From Xiphydria camelus (Eukaryota; Arthropoda; Insecta; Hymenoptera; Xiphydriidae): a stretch of 64,000 nt of DNA. The stretch covers positions 2,921,501 to 2,985,500 of the forward strand of contig OY783193.1 in the NCBI GenBank assembly GCA_963678675.1, written 5' to 3'. This document shows positions 1 through 11,815 of the stretch, in pieces. Numbering within the stretch: the first letter of the stretch is position 1; every line of letters begins with the position of its first letter. Under the pieces are notes generated by a model that was given only the letters and a program-made list of their open reading frames with translations, searched no databases and had not been told where the DNA came from. A program made the position numbers and the translations under genes.

Positions 1-289
1 AACCCGTCAGCCGCGCGCGGCCAGTCGGATACGCGCTACGTCGATGATGCATCTCGCTCGGAGTCGTAAACTTCGATATGTGGGGTAAATACGTCTAAAT
101 TGGACGGGCGCAAGAGTCGGACGCAAGGTACTTACTGGCTTTGAAGCGCGCGGCTGGCGCTGGGAAAGGTGCCTGGGTCGTTACGCGGTATTTCTACTTC
201 TCACACGGTCGGCATTTATCGAATTGTACAATATTTTCTTCGCGTTACGTATAGGTACGACGATTTAGCGATAGTTGCATTTATACACG

Positions 290-470
290 GAACAAATTTA
301 AACATAGTTTTTATAAAGTTTCTGGTAAATTTCGGGACAAGGCCGATTTACTGTTACGATAACTAAAATATTAGTAAGAATTATGTTACAGTAAAATTTG
401 TAGAAGTTGCGAGCGTTGCTGTAATTTTTATTAAAATTGTAGTTATTGTAACAATAAATACTTGATAAAT
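290..470 (+). repeat. inverted-repeat-bearing interspersed repeat
   Basis: GTTACGATAACTAAAATATT near 354 is mirrored by TTGTAGTTATTGTAAC near 437. A second, inverted copy of the left half lies at 23795-23912. Probably a MITE remnant. Confidence 0.45.
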
Positions 471-1233
471 TCTGCTATTTATTTGTCCCGCGCATGATTC
501 GAGTAAGTTGATTGTGTGTGTATAGGTTTTCTAATCTTAAATAACCAGTTTCCAATGACAATGATTAGCGATAGGCTCGACTTCGAGAGATTTCGACACC
601 GTACAAATCAATGCGGCGATTCTACAAATTTCGTTTCCGAAAAACAACAAACCGAACTCTCGCTCGAGTTGGTCCCGCGCGCGTTCATCGTCTCATTTGG
701 ACAATCGGCCGCAATTACGTCGCATCGGCACGAAATGAGCACACAGGTAGCGATTGTGCCGCACTCTCGAGTGTGTGACGGGCGGCGCGTATAGGCGCGG
801 TGTGCATACGGGCACTGCAGACACATATTTGTCCACCTGCACGAGAATTAGCACACCCCGGAGTCGTCAGAGACGGGCGAGTGTATACACTTTCGATTCG
901 AAGTGCAGCAACGAAAGTCGATGCCACGATGAGGAGTGCGATCGTGCTTCTCCGCGCGCGTCGACATTTAAAAGAGACGATCTTTAAGATTTATCGTGCC
1001 TCGTTACGTCAGAATTCTACTTTCTCCGTCTCTTGGTCTCTCTCTCTCTCTCTCTCTCTCCATCTACGAGTATACGTGAATACATTAAAATCTGCCAGCG
1101 ACGAGCTTCAAGAGTCGCTGTATCACGAAATTTGCCGGGTCACTAATTCTTGCAACATTTTAAGAGGCTCCTGTATAATTTTCTCTTCGCCGGTTAATTA
1201 GGTCGCGCAGTTTAGCATTTAACTTGAGTATTT

Positions 1234-1245
1234 TAGGGTATATAA

Positions 1246-1279
<34 letters not shown>

Positions 1280-1400
1280 TTACTTATTTATCGTTATAGT
1301 TAATTATCTGTCTGTATCTTTCTTAGTTGGCTCTAGAAGGCTTGCCCTAGAGTCTAATAAACGCTTTTTCTTCTTCTTCTTCTTCTCTCTCTCTCTTTCT
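1234..1400 (+). mobile_element. LINE 3' end with (TTC)n tail, first copy
   Basis: GGCTTGCCCTAGAGTCTAAT and AAACGC lie directly before a (TTC) run at 1368-1385. The same arrangement occurs at the 3' end of the RT-bearing remnant 0.7 kb downstream. Only the 3' UTR is present, so this is a severely 5'-truncated copy. Confidence 0.6.
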
Positions 1401-1432
1401 CTCTCTCCCCAATATTATTAGGGTCCAAGGGG

Positions 1433-2115
1433 CCGTAAATACGTGTATCCGATTTATTTTGGATATTCGTCCGGATGAGCACATTCACGCCTTACCTTCG
1501 TAACCTTCGTTGGCTGGATTTCAGAAAGCAGCGTACTTATGTATTTTACTGGCTCTCTATTTTCCTCTGTACGTTCCTCTGGTGAGCCTTCGTACTTGGC
1601 GGATGTATTCCAGGCTAAATCTGCGATTCGGCTCCGTGATACGCGGGAGCCCGGGTCCAACCTGCATGTCCCCGCGTGTCGCACCACGGTTTTTCAAAAA
1701 TCCTTTGCTTTCACCGCTTCCACTCTCTGGAGCTCGCTCCCGGCTGATATCAGGGAGTCGACGTCAGTTTCTTCTTTTAAAAAAAGGCTTTTCCACTAGT
1801 TGTGTCGCGAGATCTAGTTAGTTCTGCTCCACGATGCTACATCTTTCTTTGTTACTTCTCGTTTTCATTTCCCAAACTAGTTTAGGCTTACTATTAATAT
1901 CTAATACTTTACTTTACTTTACTCAGCCTACTTGCTCTATATATTTATTTTATTTTGCTTTTCGTACTTCATTTATACCTACTTATTTGCGTTTCTCTAC
2001 TTATTTACCTTATTCGTTTATTTTTACTATATTTTTCTTTGCGAGCTCTTAGAGGGCTTGCCCTAGAGCTCACAGAGCATAAGCGTTTATTAAAACGCTT
2101 CGTCTTCTTCTTCAC
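1433..2115 (+). pseudogene. LINE-type retroelement remnant, end of reverse-transcriptase ORF and 3' UTR
   Basis: The frame at 1539-1799 reads FAFTASTLWSSLPADIRES followed by SVSSFKKRLF, the characteristic end of the reverse-transcriptase ORF of non-LTR retrotransposons. Just before it lies RLRDTREPGSNLHVPACRT. After the stop comes an AT-rich 3' UTR, then AGAGGGCTTGCCCTAGAGC, an AATAAACGCTT-like end, and a (TTC)n tail at about 2100-2114. The element is 5'-truncated, as is usual for LINEs. The exact clade is not assigned. Confidence 0.75.
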
Positions 2116-2771
2116 CCCCTCTCACCCTCCCACCCCCTGCACTCCCGGGAAATATTTTCTCCCGCACCTTTTTTCCTCTCAATTAGATTTTTCTCCGGGG
2201 AATCTCTTTTTCGTTCTCCCAACGCGATAACGCTACTCGCACTCTTATAGTTTATTTAGAATGCCGTTGCACGCGGGATCTCGCTCACGCCGGACCGGTT
2301 CGAAAATCCCATCTTATCATTCCCGTTCGCGAGCGCGTCGAATTGCGTCCGAGGACGTGACGCGCGGGGGAAAATCGAGGCGCAAGATTCTTCCATTTTC
2401 CCCGCTTCCGTGGCGCGTATACGTATACGTTTCCCCGCCCCTTTGCCCCGCACCCATTTCGCCGAAGATTCGGACGATCACCGCGACAAATCTCCTCGAA
2501 GCGCCCTGAGATAAGGAGGCTGTCACGAGCTAAGAGGACCCCCGTCCGTCTCGAGATTAGACGTTGGCAAATGGCGCTTCATCAATCGTCCCGAAAAGGT
2601 TGGCGCCGACGCTTCTGTTGCGACGTATCGCGCTGACGAAGTGCGTGGATACCTATTTTTTAGAAACGACCATAACGCGCGTTTGCACGAAGCGATCGCA
2701 TGAGCGCAACAATACGAGTCGATGCAGTGGGGTCTGCGAATGCTGCGAACTAATCCCACCTTGGATCTACA

Positions 2772-3333
2772 CACCGAGCGAACAGTTTATCAATGTTTGA
2801 TAAATATAATTTTAAATACGGCGATATAAATATTTCGTTACGCTGGAAGAAATAATTGCTAGCGTCCAAAAAATGTTCCTCGAATTAAGAACATAATATT
2901 ATGATCTCACGAATTTTGAAGAATACCCAGATTCTCGATCGAAGAATATACAATATTATATTGTTGATTCAAGAGTACCATCGTGGGAATAAGAAATTCT
3001 ATCTGCGCAAAAAAAAAACAATTACTCGAGTCCATCAAAGATTTTCTCGCACAAGGAAAATCGTGGATCGATCCTGAATCTACATAGTGTATTTGACTAG
3101 GGAAACGATTTTTTTTGGCACCAATAATTTGTTCTCTCAGTGTAAGACGAGAATATTGCTATGCTAATTAATAAGTCAAATAATAAATAATCAAACAGTT
3201 GTTTCAAAAGATTTAATCGCGTCAAATAAATATCGCAACAGTTAATGAACACGTGTTCGGTAAAATATACAATATTTTTTTCGTCATATTCATACAAATA
3301 TTTGTTAACTACAAACAAACTGTTTTTTCATTG
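2772..3333. mobile_element. CACTGAG-type hairpin element, interrupted by a second element
   Basis: The left end is CACCGAGCGAACAGTTTATC and the right end is AACAAACTGTTTTTTCATTG. Left and right portions align with the uninterrupted element at 28298-28543 (shared ATAATTTTAAATACGGCG-like block and TTAACTACAAACAAACT-like end). The interior 2841-3142 is a separate insertion. Confidence 0.6.
2841..3142. mobile_element. CACTGAG-type element inserted inside another, TA duplication
   Basis: The ends are CGCTGGAAGAAATAATTGC and, read inverted on the right, CACTGAGAGAACAAATTATT. Both sides are flanked by TA (2839-2840 and 3143-3144). The 28.3-kb relative of the host element has no insertion at the corresponding point. 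Confidence 0.6.
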
Positions 3334-3442
3334 TATCGTGGCCTTTCAAAGCCCAACTAAATTACAGAAATGCGAAAACTGAAGAAAGCCAAACACGTCA
3401 ACCCTGGATTTCGCTTCCCGAACACAGAGTTGTACATTTCTT

Positions 3443-3532
3443 ATATCGTCGGCTTACTTGTAAAACCTACTAACAATAAGTCCTATGTCCGAAAATCGGA
3501 CTTAGAAGGTTTTACAAGCAAGCCGACGATAT
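3443..3532. repeat. 90-bp near-perfect hairpin
   Basis: ATATCGTCGGCTTACTTG and its continuation TAAAACCT at the left pair with AGGTTTTACAAGCAAGCC plus GACGATAT at the right, with one mismatch over 26 bp. A second inner stem, AAGTCC...TCGGACTT, surrounds the loop. It could be a small MITE or a stem-loop RNA locus; nothing in the sequence decides. Confidence 0.75.
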
Positions 3533-4605
3533 GTATCACTTCGCACGTTATTGCGAGACGCGGCTTCGAGGATCTCCACGACATCCTGCGCGGTTTATCG
3601 ACTCCGCACACGCCGTTTCGCCGTTACCGCGTTCTCCGTCCGATCGTAATAATCGATCTTTCTTTTGTCCGCGATTCGCCGCGTAGACTTCGCGCGCGTG
3701 TTGACGCTCGCAGGCGGAACAATGAGGACCTTGGAAGAGCACTCGCAACGCGAACACCGACGAAAGTGTACATTTACGGTATATACGTAGAAAAAGTATT
3801 TTCACTCCGCCTGCAATGCGCATGCGTCCACCTCGTACGCGCGCGCGTCACCTTTCAACGCGACGACGTGTAGATACTCGCGTTTTACGTCTAAAGTATG
3901 AATACACAAATGCGCCCACGTCGAGCCACGGCTGCATCAACCCCTTTCCCGACTCCCGGAAAACTGCGCTAACTTTCCGCCGCGCCGCACTTATCGCGCG
4001 CGCGCACAGCGGAAAACGCAGAGAGGCAATAAGCGAGCGAGTCGCGGCGCTCCAGATAGCGATTCGACTCGTATTACGCCGGCTGGCGGCGACGGGCATA
4101 CGCAAATCGAGTTTGCATTGTATTTCCAATTCCCGGTACGGTTTTCCCGGAGTCCCGCCTCGTCCCGCTCGCGCAGTTTCCGATATCACACCTGTTCTCG
4201 CCTCGTCTCGCGGAGAGCTGCGAGGGGCGCGGGGAGGGGGTGCGACGAGGTAGCCGCAGGGTCCGCGCGAGCGGGTGCGACGGGTAATGCACGCGCGAGC
4301 CTCGAGACGGCGCGATTCCTTCCACCATCCATTTCCTCCCGACTCCCCCGCTATATAGTTTTCTCCTTTTCCCCGTATTTCGTCGGTTCGCGCGCCTCGA
4401 GCGACATTCGATCCCCGTTTGATTTCAGAATCAATGTACATTCCTCGCGCGTGTTTTGCGCGCCGTACCGGTACACCGTGCGCGGTGGCGCGTTCCGAGA
4501 GGTCTCCGAGGCACCTCGAGTCATTGCATTTCTTCGTGTACAGGTAGTTTCGCGTTGTCGTCAATCTAAACGCGACGTCGAACGTGCACAGAGATAATGA
4601 GTGGC

Positions 4606-4777
4606 AGATCAGACTAAATTGGCGGCGACGGACGGGGAAACGCCCATTTAGTTAGTTGAATTGAATGATTTGACATTTTTTGACGAAAACAAGCTGTAGT
4701 CAAGCCTATCAAATTATTGGTTCGAGTATAACTTGATCCGCGTTCCCACGCCCGTGACCGCTAATTTAGTCTGATCT
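4606..4777. mobile_element. MITE with AGATCAGACTAAATT termini
   Basis: The left end AGATCAGACTAAATTGGCGG and right end CCGCTAATTTAGTCTGATCT are inverted with one mismatch in 20. The pairing continues inwards (GACGGACGGG against CCCACGCCCGTG). A diverged copy lies at 51898-52071. No coding capacity. Confidence 0.78.
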
Positions 4778-5539
4778 ATTGAAGCTTGGTTCAACCGTCG
4801 TTCCAACCGTCGTCCGATCGTCGGAAACAGCTCTGATTCCGATAACCGATTTCGTTTCCGGCCTCGCGCCCGTGCCTCCTCTCCTTTTCGGCGCGCTGCA
4901 CTACCGAGCGCGCAGCGACGGTTACCCGTGTTTGTTGAGACTAGCGCGGTCCAGCCGTTGCGCGAATCAAGTGACTTTCCGGCGGACCGTTACCCGTTTT
5001 TTCTTAACGTACTCTGCCCCCTCCGCTGCCAAAAACGCTAGTCATAAGTCGTCACTAACGTCGAGTTAATTCAGAAAGAAAGAACATCTTCCAGTGTGTG
5101 CGCTTATTAGTTTCTCCGTGCGATCGTTATATGTATACCTTTCAGTCGGAATATATTATTCGTTTTCGTTTTTTCAAACCACATTACTTTTCTCCCCAAT
5201 ATCCTTGCCCCCGTTTCTTCCTACGTCATACCAGCGATCTCTTTCTACGGATATCCGGATTCATTCTCTGTCCTCAAAACATACTAATTGTAAGTACATG
5301 TTTTTCTCAGTGCATAAGTATACAGAGAAGAAGAATCAGCTGGATCTACTGAAAATGACTTGCGGGGCCGCGAGTTATTATTTATTTATATCAATGAATT
5401 GTTCAATTGGATTTCTCTTTCTTACGATCACATGAAATAGTACATACCTCTATGATTGCAAGGAAGAAATATCCAATTAATATAAAAAAGCTCAAATTGA
5501 TATAAATAGATGATTATTTGCGATCCTACAAGTAATTAT

Positions 5540-7240
5540 CAGTAGAACCAATTAATTCTCTTTCTCTGCGTACCGAACGTAGCGCGCGCACCTCGCCGAT
5601 TCGCGGTGGTCACCGCGCCGCGACCATCGAAAAGTGCACGCAGTTGCGGCGGCTCGGACGCGATCGGACCACCTCCCGAGAGATTTTCGGGGACCGCGGC
5701 GGTGAGTCCCAGAAGTGAGACGGGGAGGGGAAGCTCCGCGGCGTTGCAGTCGCTCGCGTGTAAGCGCTTCCCCATCCGCCCTGCGGGCCTTCCTTTCTCT
5801 CTCTCTCTCTCTCTCTCGCTTCTTCCCTCGCGCGCGAGTAGCTACACCTACGTCGGTCCGTCCCTGTCCATTCGTCCATCCGTCCGTCCGTCCATCCGTG
5901 CGTTCGCGGGGTGGCTGACCCTGCGGAGGGGTCGTTGCACCCGGGCCCCGCTTTCATCCCCTCCATCGTGCCGCGTCAATGCGGTCGAGTCCGCGCGGGC
6001 ACCTAAAACCTCGCCTCTTCCTCGACTACTCTCCAACCTACACAACCCCCGAAACATCTCGGCCTCGCTATACACGCCGACCAAAAGAAATTATAGTTAT
6101 CAACCGGAGCGGGGCCCCGCTCTTTTTCCCTCCCGCTCCCCCGCCGCCTCATCTCTACCCTCCCTTCGCTTCGCTTCCCTCGTCGCCATCGTCCGCCGTA
6201 CCCTTCTTTCTCGCCTCCGTCCCTGTCCCCCTTTTAACTGTCCTCGCGTATCGCTCTCTTCGACGAATAGTGAGAGCCGTTGTAGTCGTTCTCGTCCTCC
6301 TCGTGTTGAGAGGCGCGATAGCCGCAGCGGTAGCGACTGAAACTCTCGACGCGCCACGCATCGGGACGAACGAGCGGCGAACGCGTAGGGAACGAGGGAG
6401 GGGAAGAGGGATATTCTTCTCATCCCCCCCCCCCCCTCGGGTCTTCCCTCCTCGTTCCTCGTTCTCTTACGTTTTAAGTCAGGCTCTCGGAGAATTTGTA
6501 AGTCGCGATAAGCATCGCCGCGTTCCATCTACCGCGCGTATGTACCTCATGCGTGTAATCGTTCATGGAGATATTACAATACGATTTTATCGGCGGAGCT
6601 TCGAAGTGGCTGCGGTCGCGTCGCGCTCGGTTCGCGATGCTCCCCCGATATACCTAATCCCCGTCGTCGTTGCCGGTGCGCGAAACGGTGGTCCTCTCTC
6701 GTCGCCCTCACCCCTCTTGCTCCACCCCTCTTTCTCCCGCGTCGAGCTTTTAAATATCCCGTCCGGCCGACTCCCGCGGGCCAGTTTTTCTCCGAATTCC
6801 CGCGAATCCCTCCAGCGGAGAGTACCGCGCGATCGCCGCGGCGTCCGGATAGACGACGTGCCCGTAAAAAATCAGGTTTTCCGAGAACGAGTCGCGCCGC
6901 GAAAACGAGGCCGATGGAAGCTCGACGTGAGTCACGGCGTGAACAGCGATCCAGGCGAACCGGACCCGGGCTATTTGGGAAAGGCGGACTTTGAGGCGAG
7001 CGCGCTGCATATGGCGCGGGCGACTGGGTTATCGCGTCGACTATACGCGGGAGACAAGGGAACCACTGTTCCACTCGACGCACTGCGCGTCGTGTCAGTG
7101 TCGCACCGCGACATCGAGAGGGCCGCGGACGCTCTGCACTGCGTGGCGAAGGTTGTCAGGGAGCGGAAATCGCGTCAGCACAAATCGCAAGACGCGTTTT
7201 TCGGCCCTTCCCTCTCCTCCTCCGTTCTCGCGTAATATTT
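5540..7240. other. CpG-rich, GC-rich island
   Basis: The stretch is visibly dense in CG dinucleotides, in contrast to the AT-rich sequence at 5.1-5.5 kb and 7.5-8.0 kb. It contains a CT microsatellite and a TCCG/TCCA run. Because stops are scarce in such sequence, several long open frames occur on both strands (the longest 418 codons), but their translations are low-complexity Arg/Ser/Pro. It could be a promoter or 5' UTR region; no TSS signal can be assigned by eye. Confidence 0.35.
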
Positions 7241-7483
7241 TCTGAGCTCATCTGAAAGTCTGTACCCAATCTGCACTGAGAACATGACAAGAAAGTTATC
7301 CACGCAGAGCAGACTCTTTGAGGTTGTCTGTATTCAACGCGATATGTTGAACTCCCCCCTAAAAATGCGTCGCGCGATTTGTGCGCAGCCCCTTCTCAGG
7401 ACCCGCCGTGGAGCGGTCCGTCCAGCACGGGGACTAATCACTGCAACGCACGCCTCTTTCCCTCGCGCGCTCGAGAAGAGAGA

Positions 7484-7745
7484 GATTGATTGATTGATTG
7501 ATTGGTAATATTGTTTATTGCCCAGTGATGAACAAAGACACAGACGATTCTGCTCGACAAGTAGAATTCGTAAGAATATAACTTAATATAAGTAATAGTG
7601 GCATAGTTACAGAGCACGCGTATAAAAACAAATGGGGTCATCCCGCCCATCACAATTTTATAAAAATAATAGTTGCATTCGGAAATTGAAACGTAATAAG
7701 ATTCTGTCTCATCAAAAAAAACCGATTTTGTTGATTGTTGCATGT
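7484..7745 (-). mobile_element. retroelement 3' end with (AATC)n tail
   Basis: On the plus strand a (GATT) run at 7484-7505 leads into GGTAATATTGTTTATTGCCC. Read on the minus strand this is GGGCAATAAACAATATTACC followed by (AATC)n, the layout of a retrotransposed 3' end with a polyadenylation-like AATAAA and a short tandem tail. No coding remnant is recognised, so it could be a SINE or a 5'-truncated LINE. Confidence 0.5.
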
Positions 7746-8831
7746 AGGAGAGCGTAAAATATGAAAATCTTCAATTAAATTTCGCGCCGGATGTGACGTG
7801 ATATAACCCAACGTCGAACGCACTGCGCGCATGCGTTTTCGGCAAGCGTCGAATGGTATTTGGCGTTTGTTTACATTCGTAACCAATCACGGCTTTCGTC
7901 GCTTTCTGACCAATCAAAGGAGCGGGATATATGAAGGCGCACTTTTTAACTTTCTTGTTAATTTCCATTTTTTTCACGCATTAGGAGGAATAAATTTGAA
8001 TAACGAAAAAATAGGAGTATTTTAATTTTTCCTGAACTTTCTGACGAGATGATCCTATTGTTGAGGTAGTCAAACAGGTATAATGGTATTGTATGCTCTC
8101 TCACTCAGTAGATAGTTGTGATTGTGACTTAGTAGAGAGAGAGAGAGAGAGTCGGTTTAATAATAATTTGCACGGCGCGGAAGTGCGGCCCCCGATTGCC
8201 AAAAAGAGCAATGCGACCGCCTTGAGACGCGTTTTCCTCGTGACGCGCCACGGCCGCTCCTAACTTCATTCTTTTCGAGCCATTGCGGCGATACAAAAGT
8301 AAGCACGACGTGAAACGCGGTCGGGTAAGGAAATGCGGAGGAAATAATTTATCCTCGCGCGCGCCCACTGGCACAACCACCGACGACCCCGCCTCGGCTT
8401 CGCGACCCCGCAACACTATTTCTCGTTCTCCGCTCATATTAATTCGAGCCGTTTCTCTCTCTCTCTCCCTCTCTCTCGGCGTGCTCGCTGCCTCCCCCAC
8501 ACTCGAGGAAACCCGCCATTCACCTTTTTAGCTCGCCTCCGTGCGCCTTTGCGCGGCCGCGGAGGCGAAGGTACGCCGCAGCGGCACCGTCGACGTTCTT
8601 GACGCGGGAGGGATTCGTATAATTTTCTGCGGAGTCACTGTTGTACTTTTCGGCGATTTTTCTCTGTCGCCCCTCCGCGCGAGGGGAGGAAAATGCGTTC
8701 CCGCGCTTCTTTCTTCGAGCGCGAGATGTATTTAGGGTCACGCGACAAATATTTTTGCCGGCGTCAATTTGACGTTGCTTTCGCGAGAAACTTTTTTACG
8801 AGCCGAGAACATTTCTCCGCGACCTGTTTCA

Positions 8832-9091
8832 CACCGAGGGAAAAGGTCTAGTTGGAGACGAACCGGATAGACAAATTTAATTGAGATGAATAGGAATTTT
8901 TCACGTGGAACAAAAGTCTATCAGAGTTTGATTGATGTTTTGCATAGGTATCTTTTTAATCGAATACCTACGAATCCAATAAAACATCAATCTAGTTCTG
9001 ATAGACTTTTGATGGATGTGAATAAATTTCTATTAATCTCTGGTAAATTTTTCTATCCGGTTTATCTTCAACCAGACCTTTTCTCTGGGTG
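8832..9091. mobile_element. CACTGAG-type hairpin MITE, CA duplication
   Basis: The left CACCGAGGGAAAAGGTCTAG pairs with the right end CAGACCTTTTCTCTGGGTG. The arms continue through AACCGGATAG and AAAGTCTATCAGA to a loop near 8960. The flanking dinucleotide is CA on both sides. Confidence 0.78.
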
Positions 9092-9249
9092 CATACTACA
9101 TGTACCTACATACTGCACGCGTGAAATAATTGACATTCCGTTGAAAATATTCCAGACGTGTTTTCTCCATTTCTTTCTATTGGATTTCATGACTCAGAAG
9201 TAATAAAATATGGTCAAAAACGAATTCATAATATGTATCCCAAGCGGCA

Positions 9250-9370
9250 GAGTTGGTTTACGTATATACATAAACAGTGAAAGCATAAGGGGAGAAATGA
9301 AAGTTTCCAAGATACAGAATCTGTTTACGTAAACATAAACTGTGAAATCATAGGGCGAGAGAACTGAGGT
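9250..9370. repeat. two-copy tandem duplication of about 67 bp
   Basis: GTTTACGTATATACATAAAC with AGTGAAAGCATAAGGGGAGA recurs as GTTTACGTAAACATAAACTG with TGAAATCATAGGGCGAGA. The copies are diverged. Confidence 0.5.
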
Positions 9371-11529
9371 TTCTTTATGTACGCTTTGTCGCTTGGTGAC
9401 TTGGTTCGGTTGAAATCCAGTCTTCGGTCTCTTCTAGAGTACAGTCGAATGCAGACGTCATTTCCTCGTGCGATCGTTCTTAATAAAGAATACCATCAAA
9501 GTTTTCTTAAAGCCATTGCATTTTTAGTTCATCTGTCCTCCCATTTCCAACAGTTTCTTTCGTAGGATCTCCGCTATATTTCCTCGCGCCGCCTCATCTC
9601 TCTTGCAGCAGTGCGCGCCATCAGAAGTCTTTAAGAATTTATATAAACTCCCAAACGACGCGACGACCGCGTTTGCGCGGGACTCGATGCAACGCTTAAA
9701 TTATTAATGGCAGTAGCCCGGAGCACTCATGCAATATTTATCGGAGAACGCGAGGTGGTGGTCGTAGTGGTCGTAGCGGTGGTCGCTCGAGCCCGGGAAG
9801 CAGTGACTTTCGGGGTGAAGGAGAGTCCGAGACGACCGTCGAGTTCGCGTTTGACCCCATAACGCGGGCGAATAAATCCTGGATAGTCGTTAATCCGTCG
9901 CGATAAGTCGTCGCGCGGCGTGGTTATGGTCGGCGGCACGAGTCAATTTCGCTGCCGTGCGCGACTCCGTGACGCTGATGGGACGACGAGGTGAATATCG
10001 TAACGGCATTCGATGATTCAACGTATCGACCTCGCGAGACCGCGGCATATTTAGAAAGGTCACTTTCGAAAGCTCGCCACGCTCTTCGGCTTCGAGGTGA
10101 ATTTGCGGGATAAATTAAGAATTTCTCCGAAATTATCACAATACACGCGTTTGATAAGAAGGATTCGGTTTAACCCTTACATGCGTGCGTAAAAAATTTC
10201 ACTTCTATGCACAAGTCGGGTCCCCAGACTCGAATAGAAATTATAATATAAGTTATATTTTTTTAATATAAGTTATATTTTGGTTATAAAATATAGTTTT
10301 TAGCGAAGAAAATCATGTTAGATATTATAGGGGAGACTGTTTTACCTTGCAACGATTATTGAATATTATAGTTTAACTGATGATTGGGAAAATATTTAAA
10401 CGGCATTTCTCTCTCCTGCTGAATTGATGAGATATCTATTCAGGTACATAAGATGTAAAGGAAATTTTACAAATATTGATGCTAAAGTATTTTATAACAT
10501 ACATAATTTTTACTAGCCAAAAATTGTTCCAAGGTACAACTGACCTAATGTACCTTGAAACGCAGATAATAACCAACTAAAAAAGTAAACTAAGTAAAAG
10601 AGTTCAGATTATTTACAAATATAATTTTTACCAGATATTCTTGTGAGGTTGTTTTCCATAAACATGGGCGATTACGATACAAATCGATCAGTCCACTAAT
10701 AAATTCTTTTGATGCCATATTACAATTTGTAGTATTGAATCAATCGACTTTAAATATCGCTCAAATATTCCGTCTAACATGTACCAACACGCAGATGACG
10801 CCGTGCTAAATATCGGCCGATAATAATTATCGGCAGAATTATTCTCGACAGATTTATCTGCCGTTTAATCGCTGTGTTAGCATACGTGACAAAATTATCG
10901 CTCCAAATTGTTTATCAGCAATGTATTCGCCAAAATTTTGGTATTTTACAAACTTTCTTGACTACGCAAACTAGCAGTTTTGTCGTTACAATGTCTGCAA
11001 ATCAACGTTTAATTGGCGAAAAGTCGATCGATAAAACGGTTCGTGTGTACTCAGCTAATGAATCGCTTTCCCGTTGGACGCTGTACGCTGTAGTAGTAAC
11101 AGTCCGTTTGACGTAGACTCTCACTAACGCGCCTCCTAACTCGATTTCGTTAGAATGCCATTACGACTCGACACTTTCGTTCGCGTTAGAATCTCGTGAT
11201 CTACTTCGAGACGACTCGGTCTAACGGCCTTGACCAACGAGGGCGCGATAGAACGTATAAACTGCATACCGGTTCGCCGGTATAGCATCGGGATGCTAAT
11301 GCGTCTCGCTCTGTCGCTGAGCGTCTAGTCGGCCAGACGCGCAACGGGGACTAGTTCATGGCTATGCAGGAGGGAAAGGAAGTCGGAGGGTGGGAGAGGG
11401 AACGACGGAGAGCCTTGTGCTTGCACTGCGATGCAAGTCACGAGGAAGAGCAATCGCATGGGTGGAAGCCAGTGAAGGATGGACTTGGCGGAGTAACTGA
11501 TAGAAAATTCAATTGATTTTAAAGTGCCT

Positions 11530-11815
11530 TGATATTTTGCTAAATATTGAAATCGATCATTCGATCACCCTGTCGTGTGTATTTTTTCGCACTGATTACG
11601 AAAAACATGGTTATTAGCTCGATATCTCAAAAAAGATATAAGATATCGACTATTTTATGCATATAAAAGTAATTTTAGATACCTAACTCGGTATTTTTTC
11701 GAGATTTCTTCGACACAAATCTGTTATTTTCACAATCAGCGCGAAAAAAAAATACATCTACATCGAATGGAATGGTCAAGAATTCAATTCCAGAGATTTC
11801 GATTTTTGCGAAAAA
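11530..11815. repeat. GAAATC interspersed repeat family, inverted-repeat copy
   Basis: The left arm GAAATCGATCATTCGATCAC, then TTTTTTCGCACTGATTACGA, is mirrored at the right by TCAGCGCGAAAAAAAAATAC and ATTCCAGAGATTTCGAT. Related stretches occur at 30620-31075, 34745-34890 and 49015-49175, and more weakly near 45020. Confidence 0.6.

Noticed and set aside
3848..4564. 238-codon open frame on the minus strand
   Set aside because: CpG-rich, Arg-rich translation with similarly open frames on the plus strand; no recognisable features.
5290..5312. Isolated TTTTTCTCAGTG resembling a right end of the CACTGAG family
   Set aside because: No matching left end with the same flanking dinucleotide was found upstream, so no element is called. 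The same applies to TTCTCTCTCAGTG near 27010-27021 and to CACTGAGAAC at 7274.
5979..7235. 418-codon open frame on the plus strand
   Set aside because: The translation is dominated by Arg, Ser, Pro and hydrophobic runs from GC-rich and microsatellite sequence, the opposite strand is also open, and no domain or splice context is seen.
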